This document shows positions 28,030 through 36,574 of a DNA stretch of 64,000 nucleotides, piece by piece. This DNA comes from Agreia pratensis (GTDB lineage Bacteria; Actinomycetota; Actinomycetes; Actinomycetales; Microbacteriaceae): positions 186,001 through 250,000 of the forward strand of contig NZ_FXAY01000002.1 in NCBI RefSeq assembly GCF_900177685.1, read 5' to 3'. The notes beneath the pieces were generated by a model, which was not told where the DNA came from, did no database searches, and saw nothing but the letters and a program-made list of their open reading frames with translations. How positions within the stretch are numbered: position 1 is the stretch's first letter; each line of letters begins with the position of its first letter. The translations under genes and the position numbers were made by a program.

Positions 28030-28998
28030 TTACCAGGCGTAGTCCTCGGGAGCGGTCTTGTGGCCTGGGAAGATCTCGTCGAGCCGGCCCAGGGCATCCT
28101 CGTCGAGGGTGATGTCGACCGACGCGATGGCGGTGTCGAGCTGGTTCATGGTGCGCGGTCCGGTGATCGGAGCCGTCACCGCGGGCTGGTGCAGCAGCCA
28201 GGCCAGCGCCAGCTCGGCGGGGGAGTGTCCGAGCTCGGCGGCGAACGCCTCGTACTTCTCGAGCTGCGGGCGCAGCTTCTCGAGTTCGTCATCGGAGCGC
28301 GAACGGCGGCGCGATCCGTCGGCCTCCTTGTCGAGGACTCCGGCGAGCAGTCCGCCCTGCAGCGGCGACCAGGGGATCACTCCGAGCCCGTAGGCCTGGG
28401 CGGCCGGGAGCACCTCGCGCTCGACGTCGCGAACGATGAGGTTGTAGATCGACTGCTCGCTGACGAGACCGGTGAAGTGGCGCGTCTTGGCGGCCTCCTG
28501 GGCCTGGGCGATGTGCCAGCCAGCGAAGTTACTGCTGCCGGCGTAGAGGATCTTGCCCTGCTGAACGGCGACCTCGATCGCCTGCCAGATCTCCTCCCAC
28601 GGGGTCGCCCGATCGACGTGATGGAACTGGTAGAGATCGATGTAGTCGGTCTGCAGGCGGGTGAGGCTGGCGTCGAGCGCGTGCCGGATGTTGAGTGCCG
28701 AGAGTTTGCCCTCGTTGGGATAATCGGTCATATCGCCGTAGAGCTTCGTGGCGAGCACGGTCTTCTCACGTCGTCCGCCGCCCTGCGCGAAGAACCGTCC
28801 GACGATCTCCTCGGTGGCCCCCTTGCCCAGGCTCTGCCCGTAGACGTTAGCGGTGTCGAAGAAGTTGACGCCCTGAGCGTGAGCGGCGTCCATGATCGCG
28901 TGTGAGTCGGGCTCGCTGGTCTGCGGGCCGAAGTTCATCGTGCCGAGTACGACGCGCGACACGCGTAGGCCCGTTCGTCCGAGGTGTGTGTATTCCAT
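28030..28998 (-). CDS. Aldo/keto reductase (second)
   Basis: A 322-residue AKR of the Kv-beta/YghZ-like branch: MEYTHLGRTGLRVSRVVLGTMNFG, FFDTANVYGQS (Asp, Tyr), ATKLYGDM (Lys), DLYQFHHVD (His) and GPRTMNQLDTAIAS in the cofactor site. Probably an NADPH-dependent reductase of unknown substrate. ATG 28998. It precedes the AKR at 27099-27959, with about 70 bases and a REP unit between, so the two may be co-transcribed. Confidence 0.9.
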   Translation of the reverse strand: MEYTHLGRTGLRVSRVVLGTMNFGPQTSEPDSHAIMDAAHAQGVNFFDTANVYGQSLGKGATEEIVGRFFAQGGGRREKTVLATKLYGDMTDYPNEGKLSALNIRHALDASLTRLQTDYIDLYQFHHVDRATPWEEIWQAIEVAVQQGKILYAGSSNFAGWHIAQAQEAAKTRHFTGLVSEQSIYNLIVRDVEREVLPAAQAYGLGVIPWSPLQGGLLAGVLDKEADGSRRRSRSDDELEKLRPQLEKYEAFAAELGHSPAELALAWLLHQPAVTAPITGPRTMNQLDTAIASVDITLDEDALGRLDEIFPGHKTAPEDYAW

Positions 28999-29127
28999 GG
29001 TCTCAGCCTGCGCGCCGCCGAGCGGGCTTGTCCAACAGGGAACCCCGATCGAATTGACGCCTCGCTCTTCTCAATGACAACGCGACTCGCAGGGGCTTTT
29101 CTGAGGATCGTTTCCTATGCTCGGAGC

Positions 29128-29220
29128 ATGACATCGTCTGCGAGCAGTTCCGACCATCACCATCCCAGCGCCCGGGTGACCCCGGGCGTGCACCCTGGTT
29201 CGACGGAGCTCCTCCGATGA
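29128..29220 (+). CDS. Possible 30-residue leader ORF before the CNNM transporter
   Basis: ATG 29128 opens a short frame (MTSSASSSDHHHPS...) with GGAG four bases upstream. Its TGA overlaps the ATG of the transporter gene as ATGA. The peptide has three consecutive histidines. It may be a leader that couples translation, or chance; nothing else supports it. Confidence 0.35.
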   Translation: MTSSASSSDHHHPSARVTPGVHPGSTELLR

Positions 29221-30503
29221 GCGGCGACCTCGTCGTCAGCATCGTTCTCGTCATCGTCTTCGTGCTCGTCGGCGGCGTTTTCGCTGCCACTGAGATGGCT
29301 CTGGTGACCCTGCGCGAGAGTCAGATCAACGCGATCGCGCAACGGGGCCGACGGGGTGAGACCGTCGCAGGGCTGGCGCGTAACCCGAACACCTTCCTCT
29401 CCGCCGTGCAGATCGGCGTCACCGTCGCCGGTTTCGCCTCCGCCGCATATGGCGCATCCTCGATCGCCCCTTCTGTGACGCCGCTGCTCGAGGGCCTCGG
29501 GCTCTCGGTTGCGGCGGCTTCGACCACGGCGACGATCGTGCTCACCCTGCTCATCGCATACCTGTCGCTGGTGCTCGGTGAGCTGGCGCCGAAGCGCCTC
29601 GCCATCCAGCACAATGCCCGGTTCTCCTACGCGGTCGCGCCGATTCTCGGCGGCTTCGCCGTTCTGATGCGTCCGGTCATCTGGTTCCTGTCCGTGTCGA
29701 CCAACGCCGTCGTGCGCCTGCTCGGGGGCGACCCGAACAAGACCGGTGACAAGCTCTCAGACGAGGAGCTGCGCGAGATCGTGACCAGCCACGAGGGGTT
29801 GCCCGACGACGAGCGACGCATGCTCGACGACGTGCTGTCGCTGCGAGGCCGCCAGGTGAGCGAGATCATGCGCCCACGGCCCGAGGTCGTTTCGCTCGCG
29901 GTCGACGATTCGATCTCCGACGCTCTCGAAACTGTGCGTGCGCTGCCGTACTCGCGCTTTCCCGTCGTCGACCAGTCCATCGACGACATCGTGGGGTTCG
30001 TGCACGTGCGCGACCTCTTCGAGCTGCCAGACCGCACGATCGAGGTTCGAAAGGTCGTGCGGCCGATTCCCTTCATTCCGGCGACCGCGCGAATTCTGAC
30101 CACCCTCACGAACCTGCGCGCATCCGGAGACCATATCGCCGTGGTCTTCGACGAGTACGGCGGGACAGACGGCATCGTGACGCTGGAGGATCTGGTCGAG
30201 GAGGTCGTCGGTGAGATCTTCGACGAGTACGACACCGAGACGGCGTCCGCCGAGATGATGGAGCAGGGCGGCGCTGTCGACGGCCGGTTGAACTTCCAGG
30301 ACTTCGAAGAGGCGACTGGAGTGACCCTGCCGCCCGCCGCGTCGGACACCGTGGCCGGATTCGTCGTCGAGCGGCTCGGACGTCTGGCGGTCGTGGGCGA
30401 TCGCATCGATGTCGACGGCGGAGTGCTTCAGGTGGCGGCAATGGATCGGCGCCGCATCTCCGAACTGCACTTCACTCCGACGGCGGCAGCCGAGACCGAC
30501 TAG
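29217..30503 (+). CDS. CNNM/CorC (hemolysin-like) membrane transporter with CBS pair
   Basis: A 428-residue protein: an N-terminal DUF21/CNNM domain with about four membrane helices (VFAATEMALVTLRESQI at the start), two CBS domains (RPRPEVVSLAVDDSISDAL; FDEYGGTDGIVTLEDLVEEVVGEIFDEYD split across the second), and a C-terminal CorC_HlyC transporter-associated domain (DTVAGFVVERLGRL). Relatives export magnesium or cobalt. ATG 29217 follows CGGAG. Convergent with the MDR gene, separated by a strong hairpin. Confidence 0.93.
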   Translation: MSGDLVVSIVLVIVFVLVGGVFAATEMALVTLRESQINAIAQRGRRGETVAGLARNPNTFLSAVQIGVTVAGFASAAYGASSIAPSVTPLLEGLGLSVAAASTTATIVLTLLIAYLSLVLGELAPKRLAIQHNARFSYAVAPILGGFAVLMRPVIWFLSVSTNAVVRLLGGDPNKTGDKLSDEELREIVTSHEGLPDDERRMLDDVLSLRGRQVSEIMRPRPEVVSLAVDDSISDALETVRALPYSRFPVVDQSIDDIVGFVHVRDLFELPDRTIEVRKVVRPIPFIPATARILTTLTNLRASGDHIAVVFDEYGGTDGIVTLEDLVEEVVGEIFDEYDTETASAEMMEQGGAVDGRLNFQDFEEATGVTLPPAASDTVAGFVVERLGRLAVVGDRIDVDGGVLQVAAMDRRRISELHFTPTAAAETD

Positions 30504-30509
30504 CCGAAA

Positions 30510-30551
30510 CGTCGAAGAGCGGACCACCCGAGGGTGGCCAGCTCTTCGACG
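30510..30551. terminator. Strong bidirectional terminator hairpin
   Basis: CGTCGAAGAGC (30510-30520) pairs perfectly with GCTCTTCGACG (30541-30551), and CCACCC/GGGTGG extends the stem inside after a small internal loop. It occupies the whole gap between the convergent CNNM and MDR genes. Confidence 0.8.
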
Positions 30552-30558
30552 TGCGGTG

Positions 30559-31536
30559 CTACGGCCGCAGCAGAACCTTGCCGCCGCGACCCGCGACGAA
30601 GTTCGCGGCACTCGCCTTGCGAGCGTCATCGAACGAGTAGATCTCCTCGACGGGCAGCGTCAAGGTGCCTTCACCGATGCGGGTGATCAGTTCGCCGAGC
30701 AGGGCGGCGCGCTTTGCGCCGTCCATGCCGCCCATGACCTTGCTTCCCCAGAATCCCGAGACCGAGATGCTCTTGAAGATGATGGGGCCGGAGGGGATCT
30801 CCATGGTGGGCGCACCCATCGCGCCGAAGACCACGAGATGTCCGTTCTCGCCCAGCAGCGAGACGATGTCGCCGGCTGCGGATCCGCCGACGGAGTCGAC
30901 ACCGACGCCGATGTGCGCCCCCGAGGTGATCTCGGCTGCGGCGTCGCGCCATCCATCGGTGTCGGTCGCGACGATGTTGCCGATGCCCTGGGCTTTCATC
31001 TCCTCGACTCCGGCAGCGCGCCGCACGAGGCCGAGCACGTTGATTCCACGGGCTGCGGCGAGCTGGGCAACGAGTCGACCGACCGCGCCGTTGGCCGCGT
31101 TCTGCACGAGCCAGTCGCCCTCGGAGAGGTTGAGTGTGTCGAGCAGGGCGATCGCGCTGAACGGCATCGACACGAGCTGCGAGGCGACCTCGTCGGAGAG
31201 TGCGTCGTCGACGGGCATGAGCGCGGCGGCCTTCGCGATGAAGTACTCGGCCCAGACTCCGAAGGTTCCGCCGGAGGCGACCCTCTGGCCTACCTGCAGT
31301 GCGGTGACTCCCTCGCCCAGTGCATCGACGATGCCGACGGCCTCGGTTCCTGCCTGGGCGGGAAGCTCGGGCTTGAATCCATAGGTTCCACGGATCGTCC
31401 ACAGGTCGTGGTTGTGGATGGGGCTCAGCAGGGTGCGAACACGCACCTCGCCTGCTCCGGGCTCGGGGGTGGGCACGTTCTCTACAGAGAGAACCTCTGC
31501 CGGGTCTCCGAATTCGTTGTGGATGATGGCGCGCAT
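30559..31536 (-). CDS. MDR-superfamily NADPH:quinone-reductase-like oxidoreductase
   Basis: A 325-residue zinc-independent medium-chain dehydrogenase: MRAIIHNEFGDPAEVLSVE, the catalytic-domain GTEAVGIVDALGEGV, a Rossmann NGAVGRLVAQLAAARG and PIIFKSISVSGFWGS near the C-terminus. No zinc-binding Cys/His set is visible. Probably reduces quinones or enals with NADPH. It follows the DUF1304 gene by 67 bases on the same strand, and the pair is divergent from a TetR regulator that probably controls it. Confidence 0.88.
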   Translation of the reverse strand: MRAIIHNEFGDPAEVLSVENVPTPEPGAGEVRVRTLLSPIHNHDLWTIRGTYGFKPELPAQAGTEAVGIVDALGEGVTALQVGQRVASGGTFGVWAEYFIAKAAALMPVDDALSDEVASQLVSMPFSAIALLDTLNLSEGDWLVQNAANGAVGRLVAQLAAARGINVLGLVRRAAGVEEMKAQGIGNIVATDTDGWRDAAAEITSGAHIGVGVDSVGGSAAGDIVSLLGENGHLVVFGAMGAPTMEIPSGPIIFKSISVSGFWGSKVMGGMDGAKRAALLGELITRIGEGTLTLPVEEIYSFDDARKASAANFVAGRGGKVLLRP

Positions 31537-31603
31537 GGCGTTCTCGCCTTTCTCTCTGGGGTGTAGCGGCGGTTGTGCCGCGGTGTGGTGGTGATGGAGT
31601 CGG

Positions 31604-31993
31604 TTAGACGGTGAGGGAGATGATGGTGGCGATCACTGCAAGCAGGGGCAGCGTGCCCTGTTTGATCGCGGCCGAACGCTTGTCGGGCGACGACACGAAC
31701 AGTACGAGGGCCGCCGCGAACATCGATCCGGTGCCGACCAGGATGAGGGCGGGGCCGACCTCGGAGGTGCTGACCAGCACGAAGACGATGCCGATGATCG
31801 TGGCGATGGCCAGGAAGAGATTGTAGAAGCCCTGGTTGTAGGCGAAGGGCCTTGTCGTCTCGACCTCGGCTGTGGACGCCGGTCCGAAAGTCTTGCGCGC
31901 GGCGGGGCCGTCCCACGCCAACGACTCCATCCAGAAGATGTAGACGTGCAGCAGAGCAGCGAGCGCAGCAATCACGACGGATGCGATGACCAT
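31604..31993 (-). CDS. DUF1304 membrane protein
   Basis: A 129-residue protein with four membrane helices and the DUF1304 pattern LHVYIFWMESLAWDGPAARKTFG and NQGFYNLFLA. Function unknown; the family is often next to TetR regulators and oxidoreductases. AAAAAAGGAG precedes the ATG at 31993. First gene of a two-gene unit with the MDR oxidoreductase. Confidence 0.88.
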   Translation of the reverse strand: MVIASVVIAALAALLHVYIFWMESLAWDGPAARKTFGPASTAEVETTRPFAYNQGFYNLFLAIATIIGIVFVLVSTSEVGPALILVGTGSMFAAALVLFVSSPDKRSAAIKQGTLPLLAVIATIISLTV

Positions 31994-32004
31994 GAGAATC
32001 TCCT

Positions 32005-32061
32005 TTTTTGAACCGACCGTTTCACTATATACTCATTCGACAGGCGCTTGCCAGTGTCGAA
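32005..32061. promoter_or_regulatory. Divergent promoter and TetR operator
   Basis: An AT-rich stretch with TATACT (32028-32033) as the likely -10 is followed by TTCGACA (32036-32042) and its perfect inverse TGTCGAA (32055-32061), with GGC/GCC nested inside. The palindrome sits over the probable transcription start of the tetR gene, so autorepression is likely; the DUF1304-MDR unit starts on the other side. Confidence 0.6.
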
Positions 32062-32072
32062 AGGAGAAAACC

Positions 32073-32660
32073 ATGGGAAGAACACGTGCATTCGCGGAGA
32101 TCGACGTCGTGCGTGCGGCCCGTGGAGTCTTCTGGAGTCGAGGCTACGAAGACACGTCGCTGCCGGATCTCGAGGCGGCGACCGGGCTGAATCGATCGAG
32201 CATCTATCACTCGTTCGGCAGCAAGAGGGGGCTCTTCGATGCCGCGATCGAGTCGTACCTCGACGATGTCGTCCGTCCCCGGCTCGAGCCTTTGCGTGCA
32301 GATGTGGTCGAACCCGATGCGCTCGCGGTCTATCTGCGGGGGCTTCGTCGCGCGATGGTCGACGAGGATACGGCCCTGGCCAAGAACGGATGCCTGCTGC
32401 TCAATGCCACCGGCTCATCGCTGGGCCATGAGGAGGGTCTCGCAGCGGTTGTCACGGCCTACACGTCAGACCTGCGTGGCGCGGTCGCATCCGGTGTCGC
32501 CGCGCGTCATCCCGAACTGCCTCGCGAGAGTCTCGAGCTGTTGACGACGACATGCGCCGGCCTGGTCTTCGCGTCGATGGCTATCGTGCGGGTCGACCAT
32601 GCCGCCGCCGCGGCCATGCTCGACGCCGCGCTCGATGCTCTGGAGCGCCGTGCTTTCTGA
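32073..32660 (+). CDS. TetR/AcrR-family transcriptional regulator
   Basis: A 195-residue repressor: HTH DLEAATGLNRSSIYHSFGSKRGLFDAAI after a helix that starts ARGVFWSRGYEDTS. The C-terminal domain has KNGCLLLNATGS, characteristic of the branch that controls adjacent oxidoreductase/DUF1304-type genes. ATG 32073 follows AAGGAG. Divergent from DUF1304-MDR, with a palindromic operator between. Confidence 0.92.
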   Translation: MGRTRAFAEIDVVRAARGVFWSRGYEDTSLPDLEAATGLNRSSIYHSFGSKRGLFDAAIESYLDDVVRPRLEPLRADVVEPDALAVYLRGLRRAMVDEDTALAKNGCLLLNATGSSLGHEEGLAAVVTAYTSDLRGAVASGVAARHPELPRESLELLTTTCAGLVFASMAIVRVDHAAAAAMLDAALDALERRAF

Positions 32661-32695
32661 CAGTGGGTGTTGCCGGACATTTTGCTGATCGAAAG

Positions 32696-32724
32696 CCCCA
32701 CAGTTGCTGAACCATAGCTGGGGG
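32696..32724 (+). terminator. Possible intrinsic terminator after tetR
   Basis: CCCC(A)CAG pairs with CTGGGG across a 14-base loop and is followed by GTTTATC, one of the few T-containing tails in the window. It lies in a 145-base AT-richer gap before the aminoacyl-lipid synthase gene. Confidence 0.4.
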
Positions 32725-32805
32725 TTTATCGCACATTCAGCTTCAGAGAGATTTTCTCAATCGACAGGGATACGCTTCATCAGTTCTGATGATCTGAGGT
32801 AAGTC

Positions 32806-35262
32806 GTGCTGTTCGTTCGCTGGATTCTCCGCCATCCCTTTACCGTGATGTGCTGTGCCATCGTCATCGTGTTGAGTATTGTCGGGTTCGCCTCGAGTAC
32901 CTACGACTGGGGATGGCAGGTTCTGGCGACAGGCCAGGAGGACGTCTTCAGGCACCACCGCTGGTGGGGCCTCATCACGGCGTTCCTCGCGGTCGACGGC
33001 GGAGGAGCCCTGATCTTCGTCGTGCCATTCATCGTGGTGGTGGTCGGTGCAGCGGAACAACTCATGGGCAGCTGGCGCACCGCCATCGCGTATGTCGGCG
33101 GCAGCGCCGCATCCGGCCTCATCGGATTCGGTCTCAGCTGGGTCGAAAGCACCTACCTCGGTTTTCTGCCGCTGAATGCGCCATCGATCGAGGCGCTGTC
33201 GCCGGCGACAGGTGTCATCTGCGCCGCGATGGCCGCGAGCTCGTTCGCTTCGGCCCTGTGGCGACGCCGGATACGTCTGGGCGCGTCGTTCATCGCCGTC
33301 ACGCTCTTCCTGTACTCGGGTGGAGCGGGCGACTTCTACTCACTCGTCGCTGTGCCCGTCGGGCTCGTTCTCGGCTTCGCGTTGGGTGGATCGAGATCGA
33401 AGTTCCGGCTCATCCGCAGTTCGCATCACGAGATCCGCACCCTGCTCGCCGCGGTCGTGGCCCTCGGCTCGATCGGCCCCGTTGTGGCCGCCCTGATCGG
33501 CTCGGGCAGCGGCCTGCTCTCGATCTACGGTCTTCTGGCCGTCGATGTCGATCATCCGCGCACGGCCCTGATCGGACTTCTTCCTGTCGCCGTGGGGGTC
33601 GTGGCCGCCTGGGGCATTCTGCGCGGTCGCCGCGCCGCCCTCTGGCTGGCCGTCTGCATCCAGGTCATGATGTCCGCCGTGATGCTCGGCGTCTTCGTGG
33701 TCATTCAGCCGGAGACCATGACCGCGATCGCGGAGCAGGCCAATGAAGAGGTCGACCCCTATATCTGGCAGACCCTCACCGGCAGCGCCCTGTGCGCGAT
33801 CCTGCCGCTGGCCAGTGCCGCCTTGCTCATCCTGCTGCGCAAGCACGTCGACGTTCGTCCGTCGCGCGCGAGTGCAAAGCGGTTCCTGGTGATCACGCTG
33901 AGTGCGCTCGCGGGCACCGCGCTCATCTCGTTCGTGGGAATCCTGTCGATCAGCGATCAGTTCCGGCCGGTGCCGACGGCGCTGGACATTCTGCGCGCGC
34001 TGCCACTGCGTCTCATTCCGCACACCTTCGTGATCTCCGACGGGCTCGCATTCGTTCCGACGACGCACTGGGCACATAAGGTGTGGTCGCTGCCGGCGGG
34101 ACTCTTCTGGGCCGCGGTGCTCACCGCATCCTGTCTTCTCGTTCTCGGTCGCACGGCCGTGATCGATGATGACGATCGCGTGCGTGCACGGGCGATTCTC
34201 GAACGGGGAGGCGGCCACACGCTGTCGTTCATGTCGACCTGGCCCGGCAACTCCTTCTGGTTCGACGAGGTGTCTGACGCCGCGGTCGCTTACCGGGTGC
34301 AGGGATTCGTGGCCGTGGCTGTGGGAGGGCCTTTCGGTCCCGCGTTCGCCGACCCGCAGGTGGTCGAGCGTTTTGTGCGCTTCTGCGGCGATCACGGGTG
34401 GACGCCGACCTTCTACGGGGTCGACGATGCCACGATCGAGACCTTCGCCGGGCTGCGCTGGCAGCGCCTCAAAGTCGCAGAAGAGGCGGTTCTGCGACCC
34501 CGCGACTGGAATCCGACCGGCAAGAAATGGCAAGACATCCGCACGGCTGTGAACAAGGCGGGCCGCGCTGGAGTGGTGGCGAAGTGGACCTCGTGGCGTG
34601 AACTGTCGCTGCTGCAGAGATCTCAGATCCAGGCCATCTCCGAGGCGTGGGTCGCGGAGAAGAATCTGCCCGAGATGGGATTCACACTCGGTGGGCTCGA
34701 CGAACTCGTCGATTCGTCGGTGCGCCTCATGCTCGCCATCGACGCCGAGGGCACGATCGTGGCGGTCACGAGTTGGCTTCCCCTCTACGGCACCGACGAC
34801 GCCGGCCAGCCGCGCGTCAACGGCTACACCCTCGATTTCATGAGGCGCCGCACCGACGCCGCAAACGGAACGATGGAGTTCGTCATCGCCGCCGCGGTCG
34901 AGCAGGCCAAGAGCGATGGATTGGAGATCCTGAGTCTCTCTGGCGCTCCGCTTGCGAACGCCGCGCCCGAGTCGTCGACCCTCGACGTACGAGGCAGCGT
35001 CGTGGCCCAGATCCTCGACTACGTCGGACGCTCGCTCGAGCCCGCCTACGGATTCCGGTCCTTGCTGAATTTCAAGAAGAAGTTCCAGCCCGAGTTCGTT
35101 CCCCTCTGGCTGCTCTACCCTGACACCACGGATCTTCCGGCAGTCGGCGCAGCGATCGGACGCTGCTACCTGCCCCGGCTGTCGGTGGTGCAGCTGAGCG
35201 GGCTGCTTCGCGATCTGCGACCGAAGCCGACACAGGAGGCTCACCGTGAACCTGCTGCTTAG
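32806..35262 (+). CDS. MprF-like aminoacyl-phosphatidylglycerol synthase with rhomboid-like N-terminus
   Basis: An 818-residue polytopic membrane protein. The first 200 or so residues (RHHRWWGLITAFLAV, PFIVVVVGAAEQLMGSW, LSPATGVICAAMAA) resemble a rhomboid six-helix bundle but lack a GxSG serine. Further helices follow to about residue 450, then a cytosolic LPG-synthase C-terminal (DUF2156, GNAT-like) domain from about 465 (GGGHTLSFMSTWPGNSFWFDE, ..FRSLLNFKKKFQPEF). Such enzymes transfer an amino acid from tRNA to PG or diacylglycerol to lower surface charge. GTG start after GAGGT; overlaps the esterase gene by 17 bases. Confidence 0.82.
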   Translation: MLFVRWILRHPFTVMCCAIVIVLSIVGFASSTYDWGWQVLATGQEDVFRHHRWWGLITAFLAVDGGGALIFVVPFIVVVVGAAEQLMGSWRTAIAYVGGSAASGLIGFGLSWVESTYLGFLPLNAPSIEALSPATGVICAAMAASSFASALWRRRIRLGASFIAVTLFLYSGGAGDFYSLVAVPVGLVLGFALGGSRSKFRLIRSSHHEIRTLLAAVVALGSIGPVVAALIGSGSGLLSIYGLLAVDVDHPRTALIGLLPVAVGVVAAWGILRGRRAALWLAVCIQVMMSAVMLGVFVVIQPETMTAIAEQANEEVDPYIWQTLTGSALCAILPLASAALLILLRKHVDVRPSRASAKRFLVITLSALAGTALISFVGILSISDQFRPVPTALDILRALPLRLIPHTFVISDGLAFVPTTHWAHKVWSLPAGLFWAAVLTASCLLVLGRTAVIDDDDRVRARAILERGGGHTLSFMSTWPGNSFWFDEVSDAAVAYRVQGFVAVAVGGPFGPAFADPQVVERFVRFCGDHGWTPTFYGVDDATIETFAGLRWQRLKVAEEAVLRPRDWNPTGKKWQDIRTAVNKAGRAGVVAKWTSWRELSLLQRSQIQAISEAWVAEKNLPEMGFTLGGLDELVDSSVRLMLAIDAEGTIVAVTSWLPLYGTDDAGQPRVNGYTLDFMRRRTDAANGTMEFVIAAAVEQAKSDGLEILSLSGAPLANAAPESSTLDVRGSVVAQILDYVGRSLEPAYGFRSLLNFKKKFQPEFVPLWLLYPDTTDLPAVGAAIGRCYLPRLSVVQLSGLLRDLRPKPTQEAHREPAA

Positions 35263-36568
35263 CCTCGCCATCACAGAGGGGCCTGTGGTGTACGTCGCGT
35301 ACGCCCTGGCCTTCGCGGCGGTCGTGCTGATTGTGCTTCGCCGCCCGAGCACGAGATGGAATCGGCGTCGCTGGCTCACTCATGTCGCCGTCGCCGCCGT
35401 CGCCGGAGCGATCGTTGGCGTAGCCCTGACCTGGATCCTCTCCGACTGGCTCGACCTCTTCGGGGCTGATCTGACCGCTGTCGTGCGGGTCTGGATCGCG
35501 GTCGGTTTCGCCGCCTTCGGCGTCGCGATCGTCTCGATGCGGCGCGCAGGCTGGATGCGCGTGGTCGGGTCGGCGCTCGCGCTCGTGCTTTTCGTTCTCA
35601 CCACCGCGATGGCCATCAACATCGACTTCGGACAGTACCCCACCGTGCGCAGCGCGCTCGGGATCAGCGCTGTCGTCGATGCGGCCGACCAGCCCCTTCC
35701 CGAGGTCGAGGGCGTCGCGGTGCCGACGATCGCAGACTGGGTCGCTCCGGAGGGCATGCCGAAGGTCGGAACCCTGACGACCGTCACGATCCCCGCGACC
35801 GAGTCCGGATTCCCTGCCAGGCCAGGGGTCGTGTATCTGCCGCCCGCTGCGCTCACGGCGAACCCCCCGAAGCTGCCGGTGATGGTCATGATGTCAGGTC
35901 AGCCGGGAACCCCCGAAGACCCCTTCCTCACCGACAAGCTGCAGCAGAGCCTCGACGCCTATGCCAAGGCGCACGACGGGCTCGCCCCGATCGTGGTGGC
36001 CCCCGACCAACTCGGAGCTCCGACAGCCAACCCGATGTGCGTGGACTCGCCTCTCGGCAAGTCTCAGAGCTACCTCACCATCGACGTGCCCAACTGGATC
36101 AAGGCGAACCTCAATGTGATCGACGATCCGCACTATTGGGCGGTCGGTGGGCTGTCCCAGGGCGGTACGTGCTCCATTCAGCTCGGCGCGGCCTTTCCGA
36201 ATCTGTTCGGAGCGATCCTCGACGCATCGGGCGAGCAGTACCCGCGCATCGGCAACGAACAGAAGACCGCCGACGCGGCATTCGGTGGCAGCCTGACTCG
36301 ATACGAGGCCGCCTACCCCACGAACATCATGCAGCAGCACGGCCAGTACGCCGATACGTTCGCCGTCTTCGGTGTCGGCTCCAACGATGAGGCTTTTTTG
36401 CCGCAGGTCAAGACCGTCTACGCCGCAGCCAAGGCGGCCGGAATGGACGCCACGTACATCGAGGCGCCGGGCAGCGCGCACGACTCCACGACCTGGTCGT
36501 ACGTGTTCGCCCAGGGCCTGCAGCTCATCGCCGACCACTGGTCGCTCTCCGCGAAGCAGGCCAGCTAA
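35246..36568 (+). CDS. Membrane-anchored esterase, candidate aminoacyl-lipid hydrolase
   Basis: A 440-residue protein with four N-terminal membrane helices (to about residue 130) and an extracytoplasmic alpha/beta-hydrolase domain of the esterase-D/mycolyltransferase-like type: VMVMMSGQPGTPEDPF, nucleophile elbow GLSQGG (Ser304), and GSAHDSTTW with a likely catalytic His. It overlaps the synthase gene by 17 bases. In other bacteria hydrolases encoded beside aminoacyl-PG synthases remove the amino acid again, so a turnover role is a reasonable inference. The last eight bases before the ABC permease stop form a short convergent gap. Confidence 0.82.
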   Translation: MNLLLSLAITEGPVVYVAYALAFAAVVLIVLRRPSTRWNRRRWLTHVAVAAVAGAIVGVALTWILSDWLDLFGADLTAVVRVWIAVGFAAFGVAIVSMRRAGWMRVVGSALALVLFVLTTAMAINIDFGQYPTVRSALGISAVVDAADQPLPEVEGVAVPTIADWVAPEGMPKVGTLTTVTIPATESGFPARPGVVYLPPAALTANPPKLPVMVMMSGQPGTPEDPFLTDKLQQSLDAYAKAHDGLAPIVVAPDQLGAPTANPMCVDSPLGKSQSYLTIDVPNWIKANLNVIDDPHYWAVGGLSQGGTCSIQLGAAFPNLFGAILDASGEQYPRIGNEQKTADAAFGGSLTRYEAAYPTNIMQQHGQYADTFAVFGVGSNDEAFLPQVKTVYAAAKAAGMDATYIEAPGSAHDSTTWSYVFAQGLQLIADHWSLSAKQAS

Positions 36569-36574
36569 CAGCGA

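Noticed and set aside
33340-35379. 679-residue minus-strand frame over the aminoacyl-lipid synthase
   Set aside because: Antisense shadow of a clear membrane protein gene.
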